From the NCBI GenBank assembly GCA_021771635.1, contig JAETOQ010000010.1, positions 1 to 64,000 of the forward strand: a stretch of 64,000 nt of DNA. The letters are read 5' to 3'. The notes below the pieces were generated by a model. That model saw only the letters and a list, made by a program, of their open reading frames with translations. It did no database searches and was not told where the DNA came from. Position numbers and translations under genes: made by a program. This document shows positions 39,947-50,500 of the stretch, piece by piece (positions within the stretch are counted from its first letter, which is position 1; every line of letters begins with the position of its first letter). This stretch comes from Oscillospiraceae bacterium. Lineage in GTDB: Bacteria > Bacillota > Clostridia > Oscillospirales > Oscillospiraceae.

Positions 39947-40693
39947 TCATTTCAGCAAAACCGTTCCGTCCGGCAGGGTAAAATCCGACGCGTCAGGCGC
40001 CGTTTGATCCACATTCAGCGCGCCCATCCGATAAACGGTCTCCCCTGACAGCAGTTTTTCCGCCGCTGCCAGAAGTCCGGTGTCCACGCTGACCCAATAG
40101 CGGAATACATAGCCCTCCGGCGTCTCGCCGGTCTCCACGTAAATGCAGTTTACCTCCGAGATCGTGCGGTAGTCCGCCTCCCTGATATCCGCCGTCTGGA
40201 GGCGCAGGATATCCTCATAGGTGGGAATGGTCTGTTCATTATCCGCCGAAATATCTCCGGCGGGCACGTTATATACGTCTTTCTCGTCGTTGTACCAGAT
40301 ATAAGTCGTCTCTCCATCGGTGACCGCGCGGCGCGTCTGTCCGTCCGGCAGGATGCGGTCCGTCCTCGTCCAGCCGCCGCTGACCTTCACCGTGACCTCA
40401 TAGGTGCCGCTGCCGCCGCTCCAGAACTGCTCCACCGTCACGGTGCGGCTGTACGCCTCCGGCCGTGCCAGTGTCTCCACCGCCGCCTGGACTGTCTCCG
40501 GCGTCACCGCCACCACCGTCGGCATGCTGCCGCCGGCGCCGCCGTTCTCCGTCAGCTGATCCGGATCCGTGCCGCTCTCCGGCAGGGTGATGCGGGAGGA
40601 CCGGCGCAGACTGCCTGTCAGCATCAGGGCAGCGGCCAGCACCATCAGGGCCACGAAGGCCCAGGTGATCCGGTTCAATCTCCGCTTGTCCAT
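39947..40693 (-). CDS. Membrane-anchored hypothetical protein (extracytoplasmic, LolA-like composition)
   Basis: 248 aa from the ATG at 40693, behind GAGGAGG; the open frame upstream overlaps wecB and is not coding. Residues 9-28 form one signal anchor (WAFVALMVLAAALMLTG). The rest is extracytoplasmic beta-rich sequence with YEVTVKVSGGWTRTDR, TDGETTYIWYNDEKDVYNVP and YRTISEVNCIYVETG. The alternating pattern resembles LolA/outer-membrane-lipoprotein-sorting folds, but that is only an impression. It starts 22 nt after wecB and may be co-transcribed with it. Confidence 0.7.
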   Translation of the reverse strand: MDKRRLNRITWAFVALMVLAAALMLTGSLRRSSRITLPESGTDPDQLTENGGAGGSMPTVVAVTPETVQAAVETLARPEAYSRTVTVEQFWSGGSGTYEVTVKVSGGWTRTDRILPDGQTRRAVTDGETTYIWYNDEKDVYNVPAGDISADNEQTIPTYEDILRLQTADIREADYRTISEVNCIYVETGETPEGYVFRYWVSVDTGLLAAAEKLLSGETVYRMGALNVDQTAPDASDFTLPDGTVLLK

Positions 40694-40715
40694 GCCTGCC
40701 TCCTCTCCTGAATTT

Positions 40716-41864
40716 TTATAACGCCTGATAATCCGCGGGCTTCTCACCCCGTCCGAAATGCCACAAAATGGCGTCCGCGATGCGGCGGCAGGCGTTGCCG
40801 TCTCCATAGGGATTCACGGCATGGGCCATTTTGGCATAGGCGTTCTGATCACAAATCAGCCGTTCCGCCATGGTGACGATGTCGTCCTGCACCACACCGG
40901 CCAGCTTCACCGTACCGGCGGCCACGGCCTCGGGCCGCTCCGTCTCCCGGCGCAGCACCAGGACAGGCTTGCCCAAAGCGGGCGCCTCCTCCTGCAGGCC
41001 GCCGGAGTCCGTCATGACCATATAACAGCGGGCCATCAGATTGTGCATCTCGTCGGCGGGCAGCGGATCGATGAGGTGGACCCGGGGCGCGCCCCGCAGG
41101 TAGGTGTCCACCGCCTCCCGGACCACCGGGCTCAGGTGGACGGGGTACACCAGCTCCACGTCCTCATGCTGCTCCGCGATCTGCCGCAGGGCCAGGCAGA
41201 TGTTCTTCATGGGTTCCCCATAGTTCTCCCGCCGGTGGCAGGTGACCAGGATGATCTTCTTCTCTCCATAGGGCAGGCGGTTCAGTTTCTCGGTAGTGAA
41301 GCGGTAATCCTCCCGGACGGTGGTCCTTAAGGCGTCGATCACCGTGTTTCCGGTGACGAACAGGCCCTTATCGATGCCCTCTTTCAGGAGGTTGTCCCGG
41401 TTATTCACCGTGGGGCAAAAGTACAGGTCCGCAATGGCGGAGACCAGTTTCCGGTTCATCTCCTCTGGAAAGGGAGAATACTTGTCATAGGTCCGCAGGC
41501 CGGCCTCCACATGGCCCACCGGCACCTGATGGTAAAACGCCGACAGGGCGCCGGCAAAGGTGGTGGAGGTGTCGCCGTGGACCAGGATCATATCGGGCTT
41601 CAGGGCGTCAATGGCCGCGTCCATACCCAGCAGGCACTTGCTGGTGATGGTGGACAGCGTCTGCCGGGGTGTCATGATATCCAGGTCCCAGTCCGGCTTC
41701 AGGTCAAAGACCTCCAGCACGGAATCCAGCATCTGACGGTGCTGGGCCGTGACACAGCAGAGGCTCTCGATCTCCGGCCGGGTGGACAGCTCCCGCACCA
41801 GCGGACACATTTTGATAGCCTCCGGCCGGGTGCCGAAGACGCTCATAATACGCAGCTTGTCCAT
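40716..41864 (-). CDS. wecB: UDP-N-acetylglucosamine 2-epimerase (non-hydrolysing)
   Basis: 382 aa. Begins IMSVFGTRPEAIKMCPLVRE and contains VHGDTSTTFAGALSAFYHQ, GHVEAGLRT and TDSGGLQEEAPALGKPVLVL, all family landmarks. It interconverts UDP-GlcNAc and UDP-ManNAc for wall polymers such as teichoic acid linkage units. It directly follows the TagO/WecA-type transferase (stop and start adjacent), and the two act in the same pathway. Confidence 0.95.
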   Translation of the reverse strand: MDKLRIMSVFGTRPEAIKMCPLVRELSTRPEIESLCCVTAQHRQMLDSVLEVFDLKPDWDLDIMTPRQTLSTITSKCLLGMDAAIDALKPDMILVHGDTSTTFAGALSAFYHQVPVGHVEAGLRTYDKYSPFPEEMNRKLVSAIADLYFCPTVNNRDNLLKEGIDKGLFVTGNTVIDALRTTVREDYRFTTEKLNRLPYGEKKIILVTCHRRENYGEPMKNICLALRQIAEQHEDVELVYPVHLSPVVREAVDTYLRGAPRVHLIDPLPADEMHNLMARCYMVMTDSGGLQEEAPALGKPVLVLRRETERPEAVAAGTVKLAGVVQDDIVTMAERLICDQNAYAKMAHAVNPYGDGNACRRIADAILWHFGRGEKPADYQAL

Positions 41865-43016
41865 TTACAGTTCCTCACCTTTCTCCGGCGTTTCTTCCTC
41901 TGCCGCTTTCTTCGGCGGCTCGTGATGGCCGTGCTCCTTCAGCTCCTCCAGCTCTTCATGCAGCTCTTCCCGGACCTCCTTGGGAAATACCACCTGGGCG
42001 GCCACCACCGCCACGATGCAAAGCGCCGCGAAGAACAGCATGGCCTTCTGCTCGCCGCCCGTGGTCAGCACCACGGCGGACAGGCCCAGGATGGCGGAGA
42101 TCACATACAGCGTCGCCACCGCCTGCTTCTGGTTCAAGCCCATGTCGATCAGCCGGTGGTGGATGTGGCTCCGGTCGGCGTGCATGGGACTCTGGCCGTG
42201 GGCGATGCGGCGGATGAAGGCGAAGGCCGTGTCAAAAATGGGCAGGCCCAGGATCAGGAAGGGCACCACGAAGGAGATCACCGCATAATACTTGAACAGG
42301 CCCTGAATGGACATGGTGGCCAAAATATAGCCCAGGAAGGTGGCGCCGGTATCTCCCATGAACATCTTGGCGGGATTCAGGTTGTAGGGCATGAAGCCCA
42401 CGCAGGCCCCCACCAGCGCCGCCAGAACGATGGCCACCTGGGCCTCGGAGGCCATCAGGGCGATGACCAGCATGGTGGTGGCGGAGATGGCGGAGACGCC
42501 GTTGGCAAGGCCGTCCAGTCCGTCGATCAGGTTCACGGCATTGGTGATGGCCACGATCCACAAAACCGTAAAGGGAATGGACATCCAGCCCAGAACCCAG
42601 TACAGGTTGTCGGAAAAAATATTGGGGTTGGAGAAGGCCTGGATGACCACGCCATGGGTGGCGGGGATGGCCGCCGCCACGATCTGCACCACGAATTTCA
42701 GCATGGCGGGCAGGGCCATGATATCGTCCACCACGCCCAGGACCACGATGATGACGGCTCCCAGGAGGATGCTCTTCATCTCCGGCGTGACACGCACGAA
42801 CAGCAGGATGCTGACCATAAAACCGATGAAGATCGCCAGTCCCCCCAGCCGGGGGATGGGGACCTTGTGCATCCGCCGGGCGTCCTTGGGAACGTCGATG
42901 GCGCCGACTTTGTAGGCGAAGGTCTTGACCACCGGCGTCATCAGGAAGCTGACCACCAACGCCACCAGCAGTGCCAGAAGCACATAGGCGATCAGCTGAC
43001 TTTCAAATATCAACAT
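41865..43016 (-). CDS. Undecaprenyl-phosphate N-acetylglucosaminyl 1-phosphate transferase (MraY/WecA/TagO family)
   Basis: 383-aa polytopic membrane enzyme. Motifs VPIPRLGG, VVDDIMALPAMLKFVVQ, NAVNLIDGLDGLANGVSAIS and MGDTGATFLGY are those of the GT4 family, and DRSHIHHRLIDMG is the WecA/TagO-type His motif rather than MraY. It starts lipid-linked wall polymer synthesis. A charged cytoplasmic tail (EEETPEKGEEL) extends beyond the usual end. Confidence 0.94.
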   Translation of the reverse strand: MLIFESQLIAYVLLALLVALVVSFLMTPVVKTFAYKVGAIDVPKDARRMHKVPIPRLGGLAIFIGFMVSILLFVRVTPEMKSILLGAVIIVVLGVVDDIMALPAMLKFVVQIVAAAIPATHGVVIQAFSNPNIFSDNLYWVLGWMSIPFTVLWIVAITNAVNLIDGLDGLANGVSAISATTMLVIALMASEAQVAIVLAALVGACVGFMPYNLNPAKMFMGDTGATFLGYILATMSIQGLFKYYAVISFVVPFLILGLPIFDTAFAFIRRIAHGQSPMHADRSHIHHRLIDMGLNQKQAVATLYVISAILGLSAVVLTTGGEQKAMLFFAALCIVAVVAAQVVFPKEVREELHEELEELKEHGHHEPPKKAAEEETPEKGEEL

Positions 43017-43028
43017 GCTCCTCCTCCG

Positions 43029-44036
43029 TCAGCGTGCCAGGAATCCGACTTTTTTATAGACCTTGCTGACAGTGCGGTCCGCCACCCGGGCGGCCTTTTC
43101 CGCGCCGGCGCGGTACACGCTCTCTAAGTAAGCCTTGTCCGCCAGCAGGCGCTCGGTCTCCTCCCGGATGGGCCGCAGCAGCTCCACCACGGACTCGCCC
43201 ACGGCCTTTTTGAAGTCGCCGTAGCCCCGCCCGTCGAACTCCGCCTCAATGGTCTCAAAGCTCTCGCCAGTGGCCACGGAGTAGATCTGCATCAGATTGG
43301 ACACGCCGGGCTTGGCGGCGGGATCGAAGCGGACGCAGGCGTCGGAGTCCGTGACGGCCTTTTTGAACTTTCGCATGATGTCCTCCGGCTTTTCCAGCAT
43401 GTAGACACAGCCGTTTTGGTCCTTGTCGGACTTGGACATTTTATTCTCCGGGGAGGTCAGGCTCATGACGCGGGCGCCCACCTGGGGGATGTAAGGCTCA
43501 GGGATCTTGAACACATCGCCGTAGATGCCGTTGAAGCGGTTGGCGATGTCCCGGCAGATCTCCACGTGCTGCTTCTGGTCGCCGCCCACCGGCACCAGGT
43601 CCGCCTGATACAGCAGGATATCGGCGGCCATCAGGGCCGGATAGGTGAACAGGCCCGCGTTGATGTTGTCCGCGTTCTTGGCGGACTTGTCCTTAAACTG
43701 TGTCATGCGGGAGAGCTCGCCGAACATGGTGTAGCAGTCCAGCACCCAGCCCAGCTGAGCGTGGGCAGGGACGTGGGACTGGACGAACAGCACGTTCTTC
43801 TCCGGGTCCAGGCCGCTGGCGATATAGGCCGCCACCTGTGTCAGGGTGTGGCGGCGCAGGTCCGCCGGAACCTGCCGCACGGTGATGGTGTGCATATCCG
43901 CCAGCATATAATAGCAGTCATATTCATCGGCCAGCGCCGCCCAGTTCTTGATGGCGCCCAGATAGGACCCCAGTGTCAGGTCGCCGGAGGGCTGGATACC
44001 GCTGAGAATTCTCTTTTTCTGCACTATGTTTTCCAT
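43029..44036 (-). CDS. trpS: Tryptophanyl-tRNA synthetase
   Basis: 335-aa class I synthetase. ILSGIQPSGDLTLGSYLGAI includes the HIGH-equivalent loop, and ENKMSKSDKDQNG is the KMSKS loop. Start ATG at 44036 follows GAGGTG; the 15-codon extension upstream has no better signal. Charges tRNA-Trp. No T-box is seen in the short leader. Confidence 0.96.
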   Translation of the reverse strand: MENIVQKKRILSGIQPSGDLTLGSYLGAIKNWAALADEYDCYYMLADMHTITVRQVPADLRRHTLTQVAAYIASGLDPEKNVLFVQSHVPAHAQLGWVLDCYTMFGELSRMTQFKDKSAKNADNINAGLFTYPALMAADILLYQADLVPVGGDQKQHVEICRDIANRFNGIYGDVFKIPEPYIPQVGARVMSLTSPENKMSKSDKDQNGCVYMLEKPEDIMRKFKKAVTDSDACVRFDPAAKPGVSNLMQIYSVATGESFETIEAEFDGRGYGDFKKAVGESVVELLRPIREETERLLADKAYLESVYRAGAEKAARVADRTVSKVYKKVGFLAR

Positions 44037-44101
44037 GATTCGCACCTCAATATTCAACACCGCCGGACGCGAATGGCACAAGGCGGCAATTTAACTTTTA
44101 T

Positions 44102-44130
44102 ATTGTAGCATGGTACGATAAAAAGTGCAA
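44102..44130 (-). promoter_or_regulatory. Promoter of trpS
   Basis: On the minus strand TTGCAC (44130-44125) and TACAAT (44107-44102) are 17 bp apart, about 65 nt before the start codon. Confidence 0.72.
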
Positions 44131-44173
44131 TCACTTTCCCGTTAATATATAAAGGGCGCACACGAAAAACGCC

Positions 44174-44202
44174 TTGACAATCCGCTGTTGAAAAGAGATA
44201 AT
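44174..44202 (+). promoter_or_regulatory. Promoter of gltX
   Basis: TTGACA (44174-44179) and GATAAT (44197-44202) are 17 bp apart, 45 nt upstream of the gltX start. Confidence 0.75.
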
Positions 44203-44246
44203 GTAGATTGTTATATTGCGTAAAATTCCGACATGGAGGTACTTTC

Positions 44247-45737
44247 ATGGCACTTGATATGAAATTTTTCGAGGAGATGGAGGCCCGCATCCCCAAGGGG
44301 AAGGTCCGCACCCGGTTCGCCCCCTCTCCCACGGGTTATATGCATGTGGGCAACCTGCGCACCGCCCTGTACACCTGGCTGATCGCCCGCCACGCGGACG
44401 GCACCTTCATCCTCCGCATTGAGGACACCGACCAGGGCCGTCTGGTGGAGGGCGCCACGGACGTCATCTACCGCACCATGGCCGAATGCGGCCTGACCCA
44501 TGACGAGGGTCCCGATGTGGGCGGTCCTGTGGGCCCCTACATCCAGTCTGAGCGCCGGGACCTGTATCTGCCCTACGCCCAGCTTCTGGTGGAAAAGGGC
44601 GCGGCCTATTACTGCTTCTGCGAAAAGACGGAATCCGAGGAGGACAGCGGCGAATTTGACCGGGCGGAGGACCCTTGCCGGAACCTCAGCGCCGAGGAAG
44701 TGGCGGCCAACCTGGCTGCCGGGAAGCCCTACGTCATCCGCCAGCGCATCCCCCACGAGGGCACCACCACGTTCCACGATGTGTCCTTCGGCGACATCAC
44801 CGTGGAAAACAAGACTCTGGATGACCAGGTGCTCTTGAAGCGGGACGGCCTGCCCACCTACAACTTCGCAAACGTGGTGGACGACCATCTGATGGGCATC
44901 ACCCACGTGGTCCGGGGCAGCGAGTATCTCTCCTCCGCGCCCAAGTACAACCTGCTCTATGAGTCCTTCGGCTGGGACATTCCCACCTATGTCCACTGCT
45001 CCCCTGTGATGCGGGACCAGCACAACAAGATGTCCAAGCGCCACGGCGATCCCTCTTACGAGGACCTGAAGGCTCAGGGCTATCTGACAGACGCCATTTT
45101 GAACTACGTTGCCCTGCTGGGCTGGGCCCCCAAGGGTGAACGGAGCGAGCAGGAGATCTTCTCCCTCAGCGAGCTGGTGGAGGCCTTCGACATCGCCGGC
45201 ATCTCCAAGTCTCCCGCCATCTTTGATATTGAAAAGCTGACCTATTTCAACGCGACCTACCTCCGCGCCCTGGCTCCCGAGGCCTTCGCCAAGGCTGCCG
45301 AGCCCTATATCCGCCAGAGCGTGAAAAACCCCGCCATGGACGCCTCCGCCATCGCCGCCCTGCTCCAGGCCCGGTGCGAAAAGCTGACGGACATCCCGGA
45401 GAAGGTGGACTTCTTCGATAAGCTTCCCGACTACGATGTGGAGTTCTTCACCAACAAGAAGTCCAAGACCAATGCTGAAGTTTCCCGGGACATGCTGGAG
45501 AAGGCCATTCCCGCCCTGGAGGCCATTCCCGACTGGACCGCGGACGCCGTCCACGACTGCCTGATTTCCCTTGCGGAGTCTCTGGGCGTGAAAAACGCCA
45601 CGCTGATGTGGCCCGTCCGCATTGCCGTGGCCGGCAAGCTGGTGACGCCCGGCGGCGCCGTGGAGCTGTGCCACATCCTTGGCAAGGACGAGACTCTGCG
45701 CCGCCTGCGGCTGGGCTGTGAGAAGCTGAAGGCATGA
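44247..45737 (+). CDS. gltX: Glutamyl-tRNA synthetase
   Basis: 496-aa class I synthetase. RFAPSPTGYMHVGNLRTALY holds the HIGH motif, and NKMSKRHGDPSY the KMSKR loop. Start ATG at 44247 follows GGAGGT; the earlier in-frame ATG at 44208 lies too close to the promoter. Charges tRNA-Glu. Its stop overlaps the start of the SpoIIM-like gene (ATGA). Confidence 0.96.
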   Translation: MALDMKFFEEMEARIPKGKVRTRFAPSPTGYMHVGNLRTALYTWLIARHADGTFILRIEDTDQGRLVEGATDVIYRTMAECGLTHDEGPDVGGPVGPYIQSERRDLYLPYAQLLVEKGAAYYCFCEKTESEEDSGEFDRAEDPCRNLSAEEVAANLAAGKPYVIRQRIPHEGTTTFHDVSFGDITVENKTLDDQVLLKRDGLPTYNFANVVDDHLMGITHVVRGSEYLSSAPKYNLLYESFGWDIPTYVHCSPVMRDQHNKMSKRHGDPSYEDLKAQGYLTDAILNYVALLGWAPKGERSEQEIFSLSELVEAFDIAGISKSPAIFDIEKLTYFNATYLRALAPEAFAKAAEPYIRQSVKNPAMDASAIAALLQARCEKLTDIPEKVDFFDKLPDYDVEFFTNKKSKTNAEVSRDMLEKAIPALEAIPDWTADAVHDCLISLAESLGVKNATLMWPVRIAVAGKLVTPGGAVELCHILGKDETLRRLRLGCEKLKA

Positions 45738-46354
45738 TCCTCCAATATCAATTCGACGGGCTCAAAAACGCTTGGCACGACGGTCTGAACGGCGAGGTCA
45801 AGCGGACCGCCATCGCCTTCCCCCTTTTGGCTGTTCTGGCCTTCGCCGCCTGTATGGTCCTGCCGGACCTGCGGGCACGGCTGGTAGATCTGGTCATGGA
45901 TGCAATGAACGGTCTGAATGTCACGGGGGAGAACGGCTCGCTGTCCGCTCTGGGACTGCTCTCCAACAACGTGCGAGCCTGTGCCTTTACCATGGTCTAC
46001 GGGTTGATCCCCTTTCTCCGCCTCCCCGCCATGGCCCTGGGCGTCAACGCCATGCTGCTGGGCGTTCTGGCGGCCTGGTATGTATCTGAGGACATCTCCA
46101 TGCTGGGCTATCTGGCCGCCATTGTGCCCCATGGCATCTTTGAGCTTCCCGCCCTGGTCCTGGCCTTTGCCATGGGCCTGTATGTCTGCGGGCAGCTGAC
46201 CCGCCGCTGCCGCGGGGACGAGTCCGCCCTCCATGTCTGGGACTGCCTGGCGCTGATCTCCCGGATGCTGCTGTTGGTGCTGATCCCCCTGCTGGCCCTG
46301 TCCGCTGTGGTGGAGGCCTATGTCACTCCGGTCATCACCTCCCTGTTTATTTGA
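45734..46354 (+). CDS. SpoIIM/DUF95-family membrane protein
   Basis: 206 aa with about five membrane spans. NNVRACAFTMVYGLIPFLRL and VPHGIFELPALVLAFAMG are the hallmarks of the stage II sporulation protein M (DUF95) superfamily. True SpoIIM joins SpoIID and SpoIIP in engulfment. This copy lies behind gltX and away from other engulfment genes, so it may be a vegetative paralogue. Translationally coupled to gltX. Confidence 0.85.
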   Translation: MILQYQFDGLKNAWHDGLNGEVKRTAIAFPLLAVLAFAACMVLPDLRARLVDLVMDAMNGLNVTGENGSLSALGLLSNNVRACAFTMVYGLIPFLRLPAMALGVNAMLLGVLAAWYVSEDISMLGYLAAIVPHGIFELPALVLAFAMGLYVCGQLTRRCRGDESALHVWDCLALISRMLLLVLIPLLALSAVVEAYVTPVITSLFI

Positions 46355-46389
46355 TTCTTCAAAATTTAAATAAAGGACTGTTTTGACGC

Positions 46390-47397
46390 ATGAGCAAACT
46401 GACGATCCCTGCCGGCTACCGTATGCCGCTGACCAACAATGAACTCCAGCGTGCCATTGAATTGATCCACGCGGATTTTCAGCACAACCTGACTGTCCGT
46501 CTGAACCTGCACCGTGTCTCCGCTCCCCTGTTCGTGGACGGCCGGACCGGCCTGAACGATGACCTGAACGGCGTGGAGCGCCCCGTGTCCTTCGATATCC
46601 CCGACGTGGGGACCGATGGGCAGGTGGTCCATTCCCTGGCAAAGTGGAAGCGCCTGGCGCTGAAGCGCTATGAATTCAAGCTGGGCACCGGCCTGTACAC
46701 CGATATGAACGCCATCCGCCGGGACGAGGAGGTGGACAATCTCCACTCCATCTATGTGGACCAGTGGGACTGGGAGAAGCATATCGATCCCCAGAACCGC
46801 AATGTCCAGTATCTGAAGGACACGGTACAGGACATTGTGGGCTGCATCTGCGACACCGCCACTGCCCTGCGGAACACCTTCCCCGTCCTGACCTACAAGC
46901 CTGACCGGGAGGTGTATTTTATCACCACTCAGGATCTGGAGGACCGCTATCCCGACCTGACTCCCAACGAGCGTGAGACGGAGATCTGCCGGGAGCACCA
47001 CACCGTGTTCCTCATGCAGATCGGCAAGACGCTGAAGTCCGGCACAAAGCACGACGGCCGAGCCCCCGACTATGACGACTGGGAGCTGAACGGCGATATC
47101 CTGATGTGGAACCCCGTTCTGGAGCGGCGGTTCGAGATCTCCTCCATGGGCATCCGTGTGGACGCCGCCGCTCTGGACCGCCAGCTGACTGCTGCCAATT
47201 GCGACCACCGCCGCCAGCTGCCCTTCCACCAGATGCTGCTGAACGGCCAGCTGCCCCAGTCCATCGGCGGCGGCATCGGCCAGTCCCGGCTGTGCATGCT
47301 GCTGCTGGGCACCTGTCACATCGGCGAGGTTCAGGTCAGCCTGTGGGACCATGCGACCATGGAAGCCTGTGAAAAGGCCGGTATCACGCTGCTGTAA
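46390..47397 (+). CDS. asnA: Aspartate-ammonia ligase (asparagine synthetase A)
   Basis: 335 aa. Class II-synthetase-like fold with VSFDIPDVGTDGQVVHSLAK, KRYEFKLGTGLYTDMNAIRR, DQWDWEKHI and LPQSIGGGIGQSRLCMLLLG. Makes asparagine from aspartate and ammonia. No T-box is present in the 35-nt gap to the gene before it. Ends at a strong terminator. Confidence 0.96.
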   Translation: MSKLTIPAGYRMPLTNNELQRAIELIHADFQHNLTVRLNLHRVSAPLFVDGRTGLNDDLNGVERPVSFDIPDVGTDGQVVHSLAKWKRLALKRYEFKLGTGLYTDMNAIRRDEEVDNLHSIYVDQWDWEKHIDPQNRNVQYLKDTVQDIVGCICDTATALRNTFPVLTYKPDREVYFITTQDLEDRYPDLTPNERETEICREHHTVFLMQIGKTLKSGTKHDGRAPDYDDWELNGDILMWNPVLERRFEISSMGIRVDAAALDRQLTAANCDHRRQLPFHQMLLNGQLPQSIGGGIGQSRLCMLLLGTCHIGEVQVSLWDHATMEACEKAGITLL

Positions 47398-47420
47398 AGA
47401 AATATCACAGGACAGAATAA

Positions 47421-47459
47421 GTCCAGGCCCCGCCGTAAAACGGCGGGGCCTGGACTTAT
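47421..47459 (+). terminator. Terminator of asnA
   Basis: Perfect 15-bp stem GTCCAGGCCCCGCCG/CGGCGGGGCCTGGAC with a TAAAA loop (47421-47455), then TTAT. AT-rich flanks on both sides allow bidirectional use. Confidence 0.8.
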
Positions 47460-47471
47460 CATCGTTTATAC

Positions 47472-47511
47472 ATCCTTTTTAGGCGGAAGCACAAGTGGGA
47501 CTAAAAAGGAT
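47472..47511. repeat. Inverted repeat downstream of polC
   Basis: ATCCTTTTTAG (47472-47482) pairs with CTAAAAAGGAT (47501-47511) across an 18-nt loop. It may contribute to ending the polC transcript. Confidence 0.45.
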
Positions 47512-47527
47512 TTTAGCTAAGTCAAAA

Positions 47528-50500
47528 TCAAAACAGCGTGAGCTGGCTGGTCTCCGCCATTCCGGCAAAGGCCCCCAGGGCCTTCAGCTGTTCGATATGC
47601 GTCTTGGACAGCTTATTGCAGCACATGGCGAACTCCTCGATGGAGATGAACTGCTTTCCCTTCCGCTTCTCCACCGTGTCGATAGCCGCCGCCTCGCCCA
47701 GGCCGTGGACCGTGGTGAAGGGCGGCAGAAGGCCGTTCTCCGTCACGATGAACTTGGTGGCGTCAGACTTGTAGATGTCAATGGTGTCGAAGTGGAACCC
47801 CCGGAGGTAGAACTCATAGCACACCTCCAGGGTGGTCAGCAGGTTCTGCTCCACCGCCGTGGCGTCCTTGTTGTTCTCGATCTCCCGGATCTTCCGTTTC
47901 ACCGCGTCCTTTCCGGCGCAGCAGTACTCCGCGTCAAAGGCCTTGGCCCGGACGGAGAAGAACGTGGCGTAAAACGCCAGCGGCTCATGGACCTTGTACC
48001 AGGCGATGCGGAAAGCCATCATGACGTAAGCCACGGCATGGGCCTTGGGGAACAGGTAGCCGATCTTGGCCAGGGAATCGATGTACCACCCGGGGACGTC
48101 ATGCTCCTGCATGGCCTCCACCCAGCCCGGCTCAAAGCCGCCCTTTTTCACCTTGCCCTTTCGGACGGATTCCATGATCTTGAAGGACATCTTGGCGTCC
48201 AGGCCCTTGGAGATCAGGTACAGCATGATGTCGTCACGGCAGCCCACCGTCTCCAAAACGCTGGCGGTGCCGCTGACAATCAGCTCCCGGGCGTTGCCCA
48301 GCCACACGTCGGTGCCGTGGGAGAAGCCGGACAGCCGCACCAGGGTGTTGAAGTCCTTGGGCTGGGTGTCGATCAGCATCTGCCGGGTAAACCGGGTGTT
48401 GAACTCCGGAATGGCCACGGCGCCGGTGGGGCCTAAGATCTCGTCATTCTCATACCCCAGCACCTTGCTGGAGATGAAGATGGACATGGTGTCCGGGTCG
48501 TCCAGGGGAATGTCATGGGGGTCCACGCCGGTCAGATCCTGCATCATGCGGACCATGGTGGGGTCATCGTGTCCCAGCATGTCCAGCTTCAGGATATTGG
48601 CCTCCATGGAGTGGTATTCAAAATGGGTTGTGATGGTGTCGGAGTCATCGGCGTCCGCCGGGTGCTGGACGGGACAGAAATCCTCCATGTCCTTGTCATC
48701 CGGAACCACCACCAGGCCGCCGGGGTGCTGGCCGGTGGTGCGCCGGACGCCAACGCAGCCGGTGGCAAGGCGCTTTTTCTCGGCATTGCCCACCTCCATG
48801 CCGTTCTCCTCCAGGTATTTCAGGACAAAGCCGAAGGCGGTCTTGTCCGCCAGGGTGCCGATGGTGCCCGCCCGAAACACCTGTGTCTCGCCGAACATCT
48901 CGATGGCATGGCGGTGGGCCCGGGCCTGGTACTCACCGGAGAAGTTCAGATCGATATCCGGCACCTTGCCGCCGCCGAAGCCCAGGAAGGTCTCAAAGGG
49001 GATGTCAAAGCCGTCTTTGACATACTTCGTGCCGCAGACGGGACACACCTTGTCCGGCATATCTGCGCCGCAGCCGTAGGAGCCGTCGGTGATGAACTCG
49101 CTGCTGCGGCACTTGGGGCAGCGGTAATGGGGCGGCAGGGAGTTGACCTCCGTGATGCCGGACATATAGGCCACCAGGGACGAGCCCACGGAGCCACGGG
49201 AGCCCACCAGGTAGCCGTTTTCCAGGGACCGCTGCACCAGCTTCTGGGCGGACATGTACACCACGTCGTACTTGCCCAGGATGCCGCCCAGCTCCACATT
49301 CAGACGGTCCACGATCAGCTGGGGCGGGTCCTCACCGTAGAGCCGGTGGACCTTCTCCCACACCAGGCGATTCAGGTCCTCCTCGGAGTTCTCCAGCCGG
49401 GGTGGGAACAGCTCACTGGGCAGCAGCTCAAAGGTCTCCACCTGGTCGGCCACCAGCCGGGTGTTGGCCACCACCACCTCATAGGCCTTCTCCTCCCCCA
49501 GATAGCTGAACTCCTTCAGCATCTCGTCGGTGGTCTTGAAGTAGATGGGCAGGGACTCGTTGGCGTCCGGGAACTTTTTGGAGGCCAGCAGGATATGGCG
49601 GTACACCTCGTCCTCCGGCTCCTGGAAATGCACGTCGCCGGTGGCGCACACCGGCTTGCCCAGCTCCTCGCCCAGGCGGATGATGGTGCGGTTGAACTCC
49701 TTCAGCTCCTCCACGGACTGCACGTCGCCGTTTCGCAGCATGAACATGTTGTTGCACAGGGGCTGGATCTCCAAATAGTCGTAGAAGGACGCGATGCGCT
49801 TCAGCTCGTCCCAGTCCTTGTGGTCCGCCACGGCCCGGAACAGCTCGCCCGCCTCGCAGGCGGCGCCCACGATGATGCCCTCCCTGTGCTCATTGAGCAA
49901 ACTCTTGGGGATGGTGGGCACCCGCTTGAAGTACTTCAGGTTGGAGGCGGAGATCATCTGGTACAGGTTCTTCAAGCCCACCTTGTTCCGCGCCAGCAGG
50001 ATGATGTGCTTGGGAAAGCGGTTGGTCTTGCTGCCCAGGGGCCGCAGTTTCTCCATCTCCGGGTTGACAGCCTGGAGCGTGTGGATCCCCCGCTCATGGA
50101 GCATCTTCCAGAAGGGGATCAGCATATAGCCCACCGTGGCGGCGTCATCGCTGGCCCGGTGGTGGTTGAAGGCGGGCAGGTCCAAATGCTCCGCCACGAT
50201 GTCCAGCTTGTATTTGTGCAGGTCCGGCAGCAGGTTCTGCGCCAGGATCAGGGAGTCCACATAGGTGGGATGGAACTCCAGCCCCACCTCTTTGCACCCC
50301 GCCCGGATGAAGCTGATGTCGAACTCCGCGTTGTGGGCCGCCAGGGGGCGGCCGTTGACGAACTTCAGAAACTCCGTCAGGGCCTCTTTCAAAGAAGGAG
50401 CGTTCTTCAGCATCTCGTCGGTGATGCCCGTCAGGCCGATGATCTCCGGTGTCAGGCGGCGGTTGGGGTTGACAAAGGTCTGGAACCGCTCCGTGATCTC

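Noticed and set aside
41511-43127. 538-codon open frame opposite the tagO/wecA-type gene
   Set aside because: His/Gln/Asp-rich mirror of a membrane protein gene; no start signal.
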